This document shows, one piece after another, positions 45,522 through 56,102 of a stretch of DNA of 64,000 nt. The stretch spans positions 48,626,513-48,690,512 of the forward strand of contig CM055870.1 in NCBI GenBank assembly GCA_029582165.1, given 5' to 3'. Source of the DNA: Portulaca oleracea (lineage: Eukaryota; Streptophyta; Magnoliopsida; Caryophyllales; Portulacaceae). The notes under the pieces are model-generated. The model was given only the letters and a program-made list of their open reading frames with translations, was not told the DNA's origin and did no database searches. The position numbers and the translations under genes are program-made. How positions within the stretch are numbered: the first letter of the stretch is position 1; each line of letters starts with the position of its first letter.

Positions 45522-46126
45522 AGATAAGATGTTGGGTTGTTAGAGATGAATTGAGTCTTGATCCTTCATCTGTAAATTTGGTGATCAAGTTGGGTGTTTG
45601 TAGATCTTTTCCTGTTCATTTACATTTTTTTCTTCTATAGTTCGTTATTGTGTAGGTTATTATTGAAAATAAGTATTCGTCAGTTGCATATGAACTAACA
45701 ATAGACGCATGCTGAATGTTTCAAAGTTGAATTTACATTTGCTTGATCTATTTGATTGGGTATGAAGGCTTAATTCTATTAGCTTATACGTTCGGAACCT
45801 GTCTAGCGCGTCGATTGTGAGTCCGGGTGTATGGTGAGCCGAAGCTATATGATGTTGGTGTACCTTTGCTCTAGCATCTTCCCCAGTCCAATAAAGGGGT
45901 GTGTTGTATGCTCATATCTTACCACCATTATCCTCATAATCTTGATCGTCACTGTTCACAATCCTGAACACCAATGCTCATACCTTACAATAAGTTTGCT
46001 TACAATCTAGAACTTGTATGCTTATTAACTATAGGCAGTGTGCTGACAAAATCTAAATTTCATGGCTCATAATTGTGAACACTAATGTTTATAATTTACA
46101 ACTACTATGCTCTAACCTATAACTAT
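45522..46126 (+). other. 3' flank of the FBL4-like gene
   Basis: The 3' UTR follows the TAA at 45519-45521. AATAAG at about 45670 is a possible polyadenylation signal. From about 45900 short motifs (GCTCATA, GTTCATAA, CTTACAAC) begin to repeat irregularly; they are diverged relatives of the tandem unit further on. Confidence 0.45.
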
Positions 46127-46674
46127 TGTGTTCATAAGCCTGAATACCAATGCTCATACCTTACAACAAATTTGTTCATGATCTAGTACTTGTATGTTCA
46201 TTAGCTACAAGTACTATACTCATAAATTATTATGTTCATTATCTTGAACATCATTGCTCATAACCTTAAACATTAATGCTCATGCCCTATAACAAGTATG
46301 CTCAGCACCTAGAACTTGAATGTTCATAAACCTGAACATCGATGCTCATACACCAACCTTCTCACCGTAGGCTTCTTCCGCGCCTCTTCCTGAGCTTGTG
46401 TTCATAAAGCCTGAATACCAATGCTCATACCTTACAACAAATTTGTTCATGATCTAGTACTTGTATGTTCATTAGCTACAGGTACTATACTGATAAATTA
46501 TTATGTTCATTATCTTGAACATCATTGCTCATAACCCTAAACATCAATGCTCATGCCCTATAAGTTATAACAAGTATGCTCGGCACCTAGAGCTTGAATG
46601 TTCATAAACTTGAACATCAATGCTCTACACCAACTTTCTCACCGTAGGCTTCTTCCGCACCTCTTCCTGAGCTT
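46127..46674. repeat. Tandem duplication, about 270-bp unit
   Basis: TGTGTTCATAA(A)GCCTG begins at 46127 and again at 46397. The two copies stay collinear to the shared end CTTCTTCCGC.CCTCTTCCTG. Differences are scattered base changes and one short insertion (GTTATAA). Within each unit, shorter GTTCAT/GCTCAT motifs repeat, so the block grew from smaller repeats. Confidence 0.85.
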
Positions 46675-46749
46675 CTTCGCGGGCGAAAATGAGTTAGGCG
46701 CACGGAGCATCGTGCACCTCGGCTCATAATCGAATTTCTATGGAACCTG

Positions 46750-46945
46750 GACTTATTGACTTATTATGGTTATTGAATAGCTCATTGCAAATTACACTTG
46801 TATGTAATTTAAACAATCCTTTTAGTTGTTTTAAGACATAATTGGACTTATTGGCTTATTATGGTTATTGAATAGCTCATTGCAAATTACACTATAGATT
46901 GTATGTAATTTAAACAATCTTTTCAGTTGTTTTAAGACATAATTG
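46750..46945. repeat. Tandem duplication, about 95-101-bp unit
   Basis: The first copy is 46750-46844, the second 46845-46945. Both read GACTTATTG.CTTATTATGG through to GTTTTAAGACATAATTG. The second has a 6-bp insertion (ATAGAT) next to ATTGTATG. No coding content. The following 46946-47270 is plain AT-rich sequence with no call. Confidence 0.85.
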
Positions 46946-47274
46946 GAGATGGGTTGTGGAGTCGATGTTTCCTAAACCTTAAGATGTTGAAAATGGAATT
47001 TGCTTGAATTTTCTTTATCAATGACAGTTTGCCTTTAGATTTATTTACTTTTTATGTAAGTAATTATAGCCTGTCCATTGAGCCCCTATTTCAGTGGTAA
47101 GTGATGAATGATTTTGTTAGCTCAGGCCAAATGATAAGTAGCAAACTATCTTGCATTTTAGGCTCATCCAACAATGGTTGACAGATTTTGGTAACAGAAT
47201 CAAGTATGGTCTCTTATAATTTTTCTCTCTCTTGCTGTTTGTTTTAATTCATACTTTGAACCTCAATAATTTAG

Positions 47275-47752
47275 TTGCATTCATTAACATTTGAATTAGG
47301 GGTCATGGAATCACTCGATAAGAAGCTAATGGAGCCCTTTAAATTTCCCGATGAAGAATTATTGAAGTTCCTCTTCTTCGTTACAGACTCCAATCGATCA
47401 ACCACCTGATTGAGTTTCTGTTGACATTTATCAAATTTCTGATTATGTTCTTCTCATTTGTTCATCAAGGATTTCATCATCTCTTCCAATGTGGCCATAG
47501 TTGTGTGCTTGCTTGTTTCTACACCCAATATGCTTGCTGATTTCCAGCCAAGATCTTGCTTTGATACCAATGTTACAGTGTTCTCAAAGAACACAATAAG
47601 AACAATTGAATGTAACAAAAGGAGAAAGAAAAGAGAGAAACATAGAGAGATATTAGGGAGAATTGAGAGATATAGAGGAAAGAGGGAGATAGAGAAGTAG
47701 AGAGAGATTGTAATTCTTTTCTTAATTTCTAAACCTCAAATTAGAGACCTTA
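47275..47752 (-). pseudogene. LTR-retrotransposon fragment: gag start, primer site and LTR edge
   Basis: On the - strand TGGTATCAAAGC (47558-47569) is a tRNA-Met-like primer site. The first bases of an LTR lie beyond it (TGTTACAGTG on the + strand from 47571). Downstream on the - strand, ATG at 47498-47496 opens MATLEEMMKSLM, then after a stop KFDKCQQKLNQVVDRLE, a gag-like coiled start. The fragment is cut by the insertion at 47753; the LTR may continue past 60727. Lineage not determined. Confidence 0.5.
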
Positions 47753-48854
47753 TGGAGCGTATTGGGATGGGGCCCGAGTATCAATTTTCATGGTCACCAA
47801 GCTTTTCCGCAACCCCTCCATGAAATACGAGGGAAACGACGTCGGGGTCGGATGCGGAGTACACTTTAAGGTGGACTTGAGACCCCGTAAACGTGGTTTG
47901 AACGGCATCGGGTGTGGCATCCACTTCAAATGGGACCCCGGACCATGCGAGTGGAGCTACGTGTCCTCATCGGGACCTACTTTGGGCCTTTAAAAGGGTT
48001 CAGAGTCATTCGGAAAGAATAAGCGGAAAAGGGTCTACGTGGTTTGTCGGAATCGACGCGCCTTCACGCTTTGGGTCATAACTCCTTCAATATAACTTTG
48101 ATTGATCTCAAATTTTGGGAGCTTAAAGTACACACCGAGAGCTTTCCATTGATATCTTACGGGTCTAAAACAAAGTCCGAATGAAGAAGTTATGCACGTT
48201 TGAAGTCGGCAGGGAAAAGCTGTCCAGAGGCACGACTCGCCCGAGTCAATGGACGGCTCGCTCGAGTCAGTCTTCTGTCCAAGCTGGTCGCGCCTCCGAC
48301 CTAGAGGGTAGCGCTCACGATGTCTATGGCAGGTTAATGGCTCACCCGAGCCGTCCGTCTGTCGCCTTTCGCGCTCGCTGACGCACGCCGCGCTCGCGAC
48401 CTGGCCGCCATCATTGCCGCCTAGTGACATGGCTCGCCCGAGTTAGCTTCCGGCTCGCCCGAGCCGGTCCCATTTTCTGCTGATTTTACCTGCCAAAATG
48501 CCTGTGTTTTGGGCTTTATCCATTTTGTATAAATACTTGTTGGCCCTCATTTTCTGGACAGTTTTTGATATTTGAATGTAATGCTTAAGCATTGTTGGGG
48601 TTTCACCCTTGTCTCCTCTAACAATCTTGTTACTTTATCCAAGTGATTTGGTGGTGTTCAAGTCATTCCTTTAGTGATTATTTAGTGGATTACCTATGAT
48701 AATCATGGTGGGGTGTTAGGCCTAGAGTTGTGGTTCTCCTTGCTCAAGGTCATATCCAACCTATGGGTGTTCAAGGCTATTGTTTGTGTTGAATATCGAT
48801 CATACATCATCACTCAAGCTAATCTTCGCCCACCCACGCGACGGTAACACTCCA
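47753..48854 (+). repeat. 5' LTR of element B
   Basis: 1102 bp, from TGGAGCGTATTGGGATGGGG to GACGGTAACACTCCA. It matches 50817-51866 closely outside 48228-48470. That zone holds palindromes with the CTCG-NN-CGAG core, including CCGGCTCG-CC-CGAGCCGG at 48450-48467. Confidence 0.9.
48538..48545 (+). promoter_or_regulatory. LTR TATA box of element B
   Basis: TATAAATA in a block conserved with the 3' LTR (51566-51573) and element A (1458-1465). It lies directly downstream of the palindrome cluster, so that cluster sits in the upstream promoter zone of the LTR. Confidence 0.65.
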
Positions 48855-48856
48855 TC

Positions 48857-48868
48857 TGGTATCAGAGC
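48857..48868 (+). other. Primer binding site, initiator tRNA-Met type
   Basis: TGGTATCAGAGC lies two bases after the LTR end. This is the standard plant tRNA-iMet primer site. Confidence 0.9.
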
Positions 48869-49203
48869 TTCGGTTTTGCATTTAGCTTGAGTTATTCATT
48901 GTTCTTGCTAGTGTTGTTTTCTAGTGTTGGGTTTTGTGAGCTGTATGCAAATATTGGTGTTCCCCCACCCCATTTCTATCAAAGTGTTTGGGAATTATTG
49001 TATTTTGGATGTATTTGCTGGATTTGTAACTATTTGGTGCATTAAAAAAAAAGTTGGAAAATAGTGCACGCAAGGTGTTCGATGAAATGTCTGAGTGAAA
49101 AAAACACAAAGAACCCTTAGCCAAACACTTGCCAACTACAAAAGAACCTTCCAACTCCACAAAATACCCCGAACACAAACCATCCCTCACCTTTTTTCCC
49201 GGT

Positions 49204-51057
49204 ATGGCCGACGAAGCTCGCTCCGACCGAGAGGGATCAAGGCACCGGGATAGCCCTCAACTCCGGGCTATCGAGAACCGACTCGCCACCCATGACGAAC
49301 GGTTCTCCATCATTGATTGTACCCTTAATGCCATTGTGACGCGGTTGGACACCCTCGCCCCAGAGCGTCAAGTTCCATCCCGGAATGAGCGTCGGAGACG
49401 TGCCCAAAGCCCTATCCGTCCTCCTCCTTCCTACGAGTCGAGTGACGATGATAGAGGCTCATTTCAAAGCCATCGTCGACGGGAAGCGGTTGAGAAGCCT
49501 CCATGGAATGAATTCTATGATATCGAAGCCATGCTTACGGAATTCAATGGCTTTACCGGCCCGGAAGACTATCTTGAATGGGTCCAAATCTTGGAGAGGA
49601 ATTTTGAAACTAAGGGGTATGGCGATGAGAATGCCTTCAAGTTTTCTCGATCGAAACTCACCGGCATTTCATCAATTTGGTTTGAGAATGTCAAGGTACA
49701 ACGAGCTAAAGAGGGTCGAGCAAAGGTCACTTCATGGGCATGGCTTAAGAGATTGATGAATCGACGATTCTTGCCTAACACTTACAAGCGAGAGGTCCAC
49801 TATGAGTCCATTTCATCACTTGATGGGCATGGAGAAGTTAAGCAAGCAAAGGTCGATCACATGCCCAACGAGGGAGATTACATTGAACCTTATGAGGCTT
49901 CCGAAGCTATTGTTGAAGCTCCACGCCACGAGAAGGTTGAGAATAAGGAAAGCTCAATGAACGAGGTTAATGTCCTTGTGGCCAATGAAGGGGAAACTCT
50001 TGAGCTTCTTGGTATACGTGGTGAGGTTGTTGAAGCTCCATGCCAAGAGGAGGACGAGAACCCTGACCTTTCTCTTCCTCTCATCCTTGTTGAAGAATCC
50101 CGAGAAGAAGCTCCTTTGGTTTCATCATTGCCACCGACCGAGGAATTAAGAACCAATGGAGATGAATCCCATTCCCTTCAATCCATGGGCACTCGAACTC
50201 TTCTCCATGGGAAGAATGAGGTAACTAAAGACTCTTCTTTGAAATTTATGGAATCATGCTTGAAAGATGGACGTAGTGGTGTAGAGTCTTTGGGTGAGTC
50301 GTACATGATGTTTGGTCGATGTTGGTTATTCGAGGATTTTTCGTTGAAAGAGTGTCATTGGAAATTTGGTATGCAATGTTTTTGGGAGAGTATGTTGAAA
50401 GAAAAACATTTGGTTGACGGTGATCACTTGAATCCCTTAGCCCCACATAAAATCAAACCTTGGGTGGGAAGTAAGTTGAGGAACCTCCTTTTGAGCGAAA
50501 CACGGGTTGAGTATGCTCTTGGTGAGGACAAGCGATCCTTAGCTTTATCTTGCCCGAGTAGTAAGCTTAGTGAGATTGAGAGTTCCAGAACACCACCCAA
50601 TTTCCCTATCCCTTCCCTTAATCTACAAAATAAGCCTCCAACCTCTTTCTTTCATTTGGATGATGGTTACATTGTGAGGTTTAAAGCTTGTTTGGCGTCT
50701 GGTGTGAATGTTCATTGCGATTGGAATTTTCTGGGATCCATGAAGCCAACTGATGAAGAATGCATCGGCTTTAACTCCCAAGAGTTGAGGACAACTCTTT
50801 TTCAAGAAGGGGAGTATGGAGCGTATCGGGATGGGGCCCGAGTATCAATTTTCATGGTCACCAAGCTTTTCCGCAACCCCTCCATGAAATACGAGGGAAA
50901 CGACGTCGGGGTCGGGTGCGGAGTAGATTTTAAGGTGGACCCGGGACCCCGTAGACGTGGTTTGAATGGCATCGGGTGTGGCATCCACTTCAAATGGGAC
51001 CCCGGACCATGGGAGTGGAGCTACGGGCCCTCATCGGGACCTACTTCGGGCCTTTAA
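49204..51057 (+). CDS. Gag-like protein of element B, reading into the 3' LTR
   Basis: 617 residues from the first ATG (49204, MADEARSDREGSRHRDSP). A coiled region (LRAIENRLATHDERFSII) leads to the Ty3/gypsy gag core: FNGFTGPEDYLEWVQILERN, then YGDENAFKFSRSKLTGISS, W(F)ENVK, WAWLKRLMNRRFLPNTYKRE. After about residue 205 this stops being normal gag. There is no zinc knuckle; instead comes a long acidic region (EAPRHEKVENKESS and similar) and then a Cys/Trp-containing part of unknown origin. The frame crosses the polypurine tract at 50801-50816 and ends 240 nt inside the LTR. The unbroken 1.85-kb frame suggests selection or recent amplification. The function of the C-terminal part is unknown. 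Confidence 0.8.
   Translation: MADEARSDREGSRHRDSPQLRAIENRLATHDERFSIIDCTLNAIVTRLDTLAPERQVPSRNERRRRAQSPIRPPPSYESSDDDRGSFQSHRRREAVEKPPWNEFYDIEAMLTEFNGFTGPEDYLEWVQILERNFETKGYGDENAFKFSRSKLTGISSIWFENVKVQRAKEGRAKVTSWAWLKRLMNRRFLPNTYKREVHYESISSLDGHGEVKQAKVDHMPNEGDYIEPYEASEAIVEAPRHEKVENKESSMNEVNVLVANEGETLELLGIRGEVVEAPCQEEDENPDLSLPLILVEESREEAPLVSSLPPTEELRTNGDESHSLQSMGTRTLLHGKNEVTKDSSLKFMESCLKDGRSGVESLGESYMMFGRCWLFEDFSLKECHWKFGMQCFWESMLKEKHLVDGDHLNPLAPHKIKPWVGSKLRNLLLSETRVEYALGEDKRSLALSCPSSKLSEIESSRTPPNFPIPSLNLQNKPPTSFFHLDDGYIVRFKACLASGVNVHCDWNFLGSMKPTDEECIGFNSQELRTTLFQEGEYGAYRDGARVSIFMVTKLFRNPSMKYEGNDVGVGCGVDFKVDPGPRRRGLNGIGCGIHFKWDPGPWEWSYGPSSGPTSGL
50801..50816 (+). other. Polypurine tract of element B
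   Basis: TTCAAGAAGGGGAGTA immediately precedes the 3' LTR start (TGGAGCG). The same tract occurs in element A at 845-860. Confidence 0.75.
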
Positions 51058-51866
51058 AAGGGTTCGGAGTCATTCGGAAAGAATAAGCGGAAAAGGGTCT
51101 ACATGGGTTGTCGGAATCGACGTGCCTTCACGCTTTGGATCATAACTCCTTTAGTATAACTCCGATTGGTCTCAATTTTGGGAGCTTAAAGTACACACCA
51201 AGAGCTTTCCATCGATATCTTACGGGTCTAAAACGGAGTTCGCATGAAGAAGTTATGCGCGTTTGAAGTCGCCAGGGAAAAGCTGTCCAGAGGCACGACT
51301 CGCCCGAGTCGATCTTACGCCGAGGCCTGGTCGCGCCTCCGACCTAGAGGGTAGCGCTCACGATGTCTATGGCAGGTTAATGGCTCACCCGAAAGCGCAG
51401 ACTCGCTCGAAGCCGCTCGTTCGCCGACACCTTCGCCGCCGGCTGGCCGCATCATTGCCGCCTGATGACATGGCTCGCCTGAATACCGCTTCGCCGCCGA
51501 GCCGGTCCCATTTTCTGCCGATTTTACCTGCCAAAATGCCTGTGTTTTGGGCTTTATCCATTTTGTATAAATACTTGTCGGCCCTCATTTTCTGGACAGT
51601 TTTTGATATTTGAATGTAATGCTTAAGCATTGTTGGGGTTTCACCCTTGTCTCCTCTAACAATCTTGTTACTTTATCCAAGTGATTTGGTGGTGTTCAAG
51701 TCATTCCTTTAGTGATTATTTAGTGGATTACCTATGATAATCATGGTGGGGTGTTAGGCCTAGAGTTGTGGTTCTCCTTGCTCAAGGTCATATCCAACCT
51801 ATGGGTGTTCAAGGCTATTGTTTGTGTTGAATATCGATCATACATCATCACTCAAGCTAATCTTCG
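50817..51866 (+). repeat. 3' LTR of element B, first part
   Basis: It matches the 5' LTR from TGGAGCG to AATCTTCG, where the Athila element begins. The segment 51290-51520 differs heavily from 48228-48480: palindromes of the 5' copy are partly replaced by other GC-rich sequence while both sides match. The final 15 bases of the LTR lie at 60708-60722. Confidence 0.9.
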
Positions 51867-53182
51867 TGTTCGGTCTCGTTTCGAGCCGAATTCTTCTCTT
51901 TATTAGGGAGTTTTTATATGTTCTAACCCCGTATTTTATTTGAGTTATGAGATTTTTGTAGTTTTGTAGGAAAATAAGAAAGTGACCTAAAATTGCGCCA
52001 AAACGGAGCAAAAACTCAACAAATCAGGAGTGAAGGCAGAAGAGTTGTTCGACCGAGCAAGGATGATGGCTCGCCCGAGCAACGCTCCTGGAAAAGCAGC
52101 AAGAATGGCCGATTGAATTTGAGCCAAGAAGAGGAGAGACAGAAAGCTGGCTCGCCCGAGCAACATATTGGCTCGGTCGAGCCATGCTTCTGCACAACAA
52201 CGTGGAAAAGATCGAAAAATATGGCTAAGGCAGTGAAGAAACAGAGGGCCAGCTCGCCCGAGCAAGGGCCCTGCTCGACCGAGCTGAGCTTCTGAGCTGC
52301 CGAGGAGAAGTTGCCGAGGAACGAGAAACACGCGACCAGAATGCCTGCTCGCCCGAGCCAAATCCGTTTCGCGACAGTGCCGAAATGAGATGCTGCGTTT
52401 TGTGCAACTAACTTAGGTCATTATAAGAGTCTTAGCTGCGACTCCTTTGAAAGGGGATTAGCTGAAGTTTTAGTTTGTAATTGGTGGTTTTAATGATTTC
52501 TTAATTAAGCTTTTAACTTTCTCTCTCTAAGGGTTTTCTCTTGTCTTGTTCTCCAAGTTCTTGAGACTTTGAATGTAATCAACTTTTCTTCAAGTAATTT
52601 TCAGCCTTCCTTTATCTTCATTACCTTATGCTTTAGATTTCATTGAAGTTTGCATTTGAAGGTTCCTAGATTAGCCACAAACAATCAATCTTTTAGTGAA
52701 AAAGGGGATTAAGGGCCACAAATCTTACTAGAGTGAAGATTTGAGGGTCCTTAGTAACTTAATTCACAACTTTCTATTTTGTTCGGGGAAAGTTGTAATT
52801 GAAGATGAAGAATGAAGAATGGAGATCGATTTTTACTAGTCATCAAGGGTATGGACTACATTCTAATCTTGTTTAGATTAATTAGTTGCTATTTAATTGC
52901 TATTTGCTTGCTTTTATCTTAGTGGTAGTTAGATTTTATTAAATGTTCATTTGATAAGCTTATAGATTTCTTACATTTATAGTAGTAATTACTTGTTTGA
53001 TTGTGTTCTTTTTAATGGTCATGTTTAGTATCATGATTAGGGATAGTTTAATCGCTTAATTTTCATACTTTAATGTTTTCCGCAATTGAAAACCTTTAAC
53101 AAACCAAAAACCTAGACAAACCTCACACTCATCCTCGAGTTCGACATCCTTACTTAGAAACCACAAAATACGCAACCGAACA
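51867..53182 (+). repeat. 5' LTR of the Athila element
   Basis: 1316 bp. The zone 52045-52365 holds hairpins such as TGGCTCG-GT-CGAGCCA (52169-52184). The rest is AT-rich R-U5 sequence ending in ACGCAACCGAACA. Confidence 0.9.
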
Positions 53183-53183
53183 A

Positions 53184-53201
53184 TGGCGCCGTTGCCGGGG
53201 A
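53184..53201 (+). other. Primer binding site, tRNA-Asp type
   Basis: TGGCGCCGTTGCCGGGGA one base after the LTR, the form known from Athila/Tat elements. Confidence 0.85.
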
Positions 53202-53350
53202 TGGCGTTATTTGGTAGATTAGGTGATTGGTTTGTATGTAAATAGTTTAATTGCTTCCTTGATTATGCTAGAAAAATGTAGCGAAAAAAAAATTGAATAT
53301 CAGAAAAAAAAGAGAAAAAAAATATATCGAAAAAAAATAGAAAAAAAGAG

Positions 53351-53857
53351 ATGGCATGTTTTAGCTTCCCTCAAAATGAGCAAGAATTATTTTGTGATTA
53401 TCGTGATAGATTAAATGATTATCTTGCTTATTGGGCCCCTCATGGTTATATTTATTCTAATTGGGAAGTGTTAGTTGTTACTAATGAGGGATTGAATTTC
53501 GAGACCCGTTCTCTTCTGAATTACTTTGATTTCAATGTTGAAATTGAGTATTGGGCTTGGGAATTATTTGATTGGTTGTATACGGATACTCGCCAATTTG
53601 GGGAGACTTTTTATTCATCGGGTTCTTGTTTTGGCAATCCGTGTGCTCTTCATGCTCAATTGCACTATGAGAAACGTTATGATCTTTCTCCATGTGATGA
53701 TGTTGAGTCTTGTCATTTGTGTGTGCATTGTGAATCTCCGTCTCATGCTTCCGAATCTTGTAGACTAGATAAAATTGGTGCTGAAATAGTAGGTTTACAA
53801 GATAGGATGAATAAATGCATGCAAGAATTTGAACACGTGCTTAAACCTAGGGTGTAA
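53351..53857 (+). CDS. Small gag-like protein with CCHC zinc knuckle (Athila element)
   Basis: 168 residues from ATG 53351, after an A-rich leader. No gag core is recognised. The N-terminal part is rich in Trp, Tyr and Asp (DYRDRLNDYLAYWAPHGYIY). Near residue 122 is CVHCESPSHASESC, an exact C-x2-C-x4-H-x4-C zinc knuckle, followed by a coiled stretch (LQDRMNKCMQEFEHVL). The position right after the primer site and the knuckle suggest an RNA-binding packaging protein, much reduced. The TAA at 53855-53857 is followed by an open continuation in the same frame, so the stop may be recent. The role is an inference. Confidence 0.55.
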   Translation: MACFSFPQNEQELFCDYRDRLNDYLAYWAPHGYIYSNWEVLVVTNEGLNFETRSLLNYFDFNVEIEYWAWELFDWLYTDTRQFGETFYSSGSCFGNPCALHAQLHYEKRYDLSPCDDVESCHLCVHCESPSHASESCRLDKIGAEIVGLQDRMNKCMQEFEHVLKPRV

Positions 53858-54757
53858 ACTTATCTTGCACAATTGGTTGATTCGAATGTTGAAATAGGTC
53901 ATTCATCGTCTTTGAGTCCTGAAATGCATGACGATTCTTCTGTATATGATTATGATTATGATGATGACTACTGTAATGGACATAGTTTTGTAAGGAGGAT
54001 TAGTGATTCCTTAGCTCTAGCCCCACCTAGTGAGCATGAGGAACAAGATGATTCTGTGTGTGATGATGAAGAACTTAATGATTACATGCTTGATGATGAA
54101 CCATTGTCCACACCGTTGTCCATGCCTTTGTGTGAAGAAAAAAATGAGTTTATTGAATGCCATTATGCTTGTGATGCAATTGAGCATGATCTTGTTAAGG
54201 GTGAAATTGAATCTGTTGTGATTGAATGTGTGCTTGATACCGATTTATTCACTTTCATTGAGAATTATTGCATTAGCGAGGCATTAGCTACCCTTTCTTG
54301 TAAATCCATTGATGTGAAATCTTATGATGATGAACTTGAGTCTATGGGGATTGATCCTAAGTGTTTGGACTTGGTTTGTGACAATGATATTTTTGATGGT
54401 GATATGCTTTATGAGTCGTTGTTTGCATCCAAGTCTTCCCATGAGCATGTCCATGAAAGTGTTGTATTGCCTCCTTCCGTTGATTTGTATACTCAATTTC
54501 CATTTGCGAGTCAACGGGAGGACCCTTTTGTCATATCTTCTTTCACTATGCCTAGGAAAGTCTTGTATATTCATGCAATTCATCATTTCTATGACTTTTC
54601 TAAGGCATTTGATAAATTGTTAAGGGCGCTAATGTTTGTTTATATGCCATTGCGAGTGTGCTCTTACCTACACCATTCTGAGATGCATGAGAGGATGCAT
54701 GATTTGTTACTCCGGGCGTTGACTGGTTCTGACTTGGTGCCCGATATCGTGAGGTGA
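53858..54757 (+). pseudogene. In-frame acidic continuation of the small CCHC protein
   Basis: The frame stays open for about 300 residues after the TAA at 53855-53857. It begins without an ATG (TTG at 53873). The product is strongly acidic (YDYDYDDDY, EEQDDSVCDDEELNDY) with no named domain. It ends SDLVPDIVR at 54755-54757, followed by a spacer. It is either the second half of one protein broken by a single stop or a readthrough domain. Function unknown. Confidence 0.5.
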
Positions 54758-56102
54758 GAAGGGGTGAGTTTATTGAGAAGAAGCCTTCTAGGTAATATCA
54801 TTCCTCACTTATCTTGTACAGTTAGTAAGTCGGTTTACTTTTCTTCTTTTATTTTCTTTTTGTGTGTGTCATTTTCTTTTATTTTGGGGTGCTTGCTTAC
54901 CTACTTCCGTTTCCATTTGAGTATACGGCAACCTTTTTGTGTGGGAGTGGGGAGGCATGCATGCCGGCTTTCTTTTCTCTTTCTTTGAAAATTTTTGAAA
55001 AACCAAAAGATTTTGTTTTGTTTATTTAGGTTAATTTTTAGATTTTTGAGTATTTCGGGCTTTTGAAATGTCCCGGGGGGGGGGGGGGGGTTTGTGAGAT
55101 TGAGGATTTGAACATGTTTTTAGTATAAGTGAGAAGGTTTATTTCCTTGAGAAATTTTTAACTCCTTGCATTGTTGGCCAGAACCCTTGCTCGGGCGAGC
55201 AGAAAATTCGGCTCGGGCGAGCAGCCTTACTGAGGAGTTTTCATGAGTAAAGGAGAAAGAGAAGGTAATATTTGGAAGAAGAGCCGCGAAAGGATGTTGG
55301 CTCGCCGAGCTACCGATCGCATAAACTAAGAGTGAATTCTGCGTCAAGGAAGGCGGCCGACAGAAGAGCTGCTCGGGCGAGCAACATTTTTGCTCGGGCG
55401 AGCTTGTCCACTGAAGCGCCAAAGGGAAAAAGTCTGACAGACACGCCCAGCCGCCCGTAAGAGCCGCCGCCGCTTCTGGCCGAGCAATGCTCGGACAGAA
55501 TTGACCCAGCGTCCAGAATCCATGCTCGGTCGAGCAGGTTATTCGGCTCGGGCGAGCCGGCGACAGATCTGTTTTCTGTCGGGTGTTTTTATTCGATTCT
55601 TTCTCACTTTTCTCCTATTTTCTCACTTATTTTCTCTCTCATCTCTCTCTCTCACTTCCTCTAAACCCTAGCATCACACCCTAACTCCTAAATTGTTGCT
55701 AATCTCTTCGATTTCTCAGTTAGGTTTTTTTACCCCTAATTGTCTTTCTTTGTCTTTATCTTTGTTCTTGTCTTTATTCTTTGTCTTTGTGTGATCTTGT
55801 TGTTCTTCTTCTTGTGTAGCGTTGGGGCGTGGGTGGTATTGAGTCTTGGGGGGAGAGATGAGCTGCTGCTGTGCGTCGTTGGTGCTGTGCGAGTGGAGCA
55901 GGGCTGCTTTGAGTTTTGGGGGAGGAGAAAGGTTTTGCCAAGGACGGGAGGTCTCAAGGTCCCGAGTTGCTGTTTGTGTGTTTGCTCTTTGCCCGATTCG
56001 TGTTGCCACTTGGTGTTTGGTGCTTATTTGGGAGGGCTTGAGTGCTGTGTATTGGTTGCTATTTGGGGATTCTTGAGTTGCTAGTGTGTTTTGAAATTCA
56101 CA
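54758..56102 (+). other. Athila interior: internal tract, palindromes and leader-like region
   Basis: TGTGTGGGAGTGG (54938-54950) is identical to the element's polypurine tract. A G run of about 17 lies near 55075. From 55198 to 55559 there are at least six hairpins with CTCG-NN-CGAG cores. From 55600 a pyrimidine-rich stretch with a telo-box-like AAACCCTA (55662) looks like a gene leader ahead of the ORF at 56103. No coding call. Confidence 0.6.

Noticed and set aside
50246..50446. - strand frame within element B
   Set aside because: It overlaps the continuous gag-like frame and has no recognisable motif.
55716..56009. - strand frame upstream of the ATHILA ORF1-type gene
   Set aside because: Its composition follows from the T-rich leader on the + strand, with no domain.
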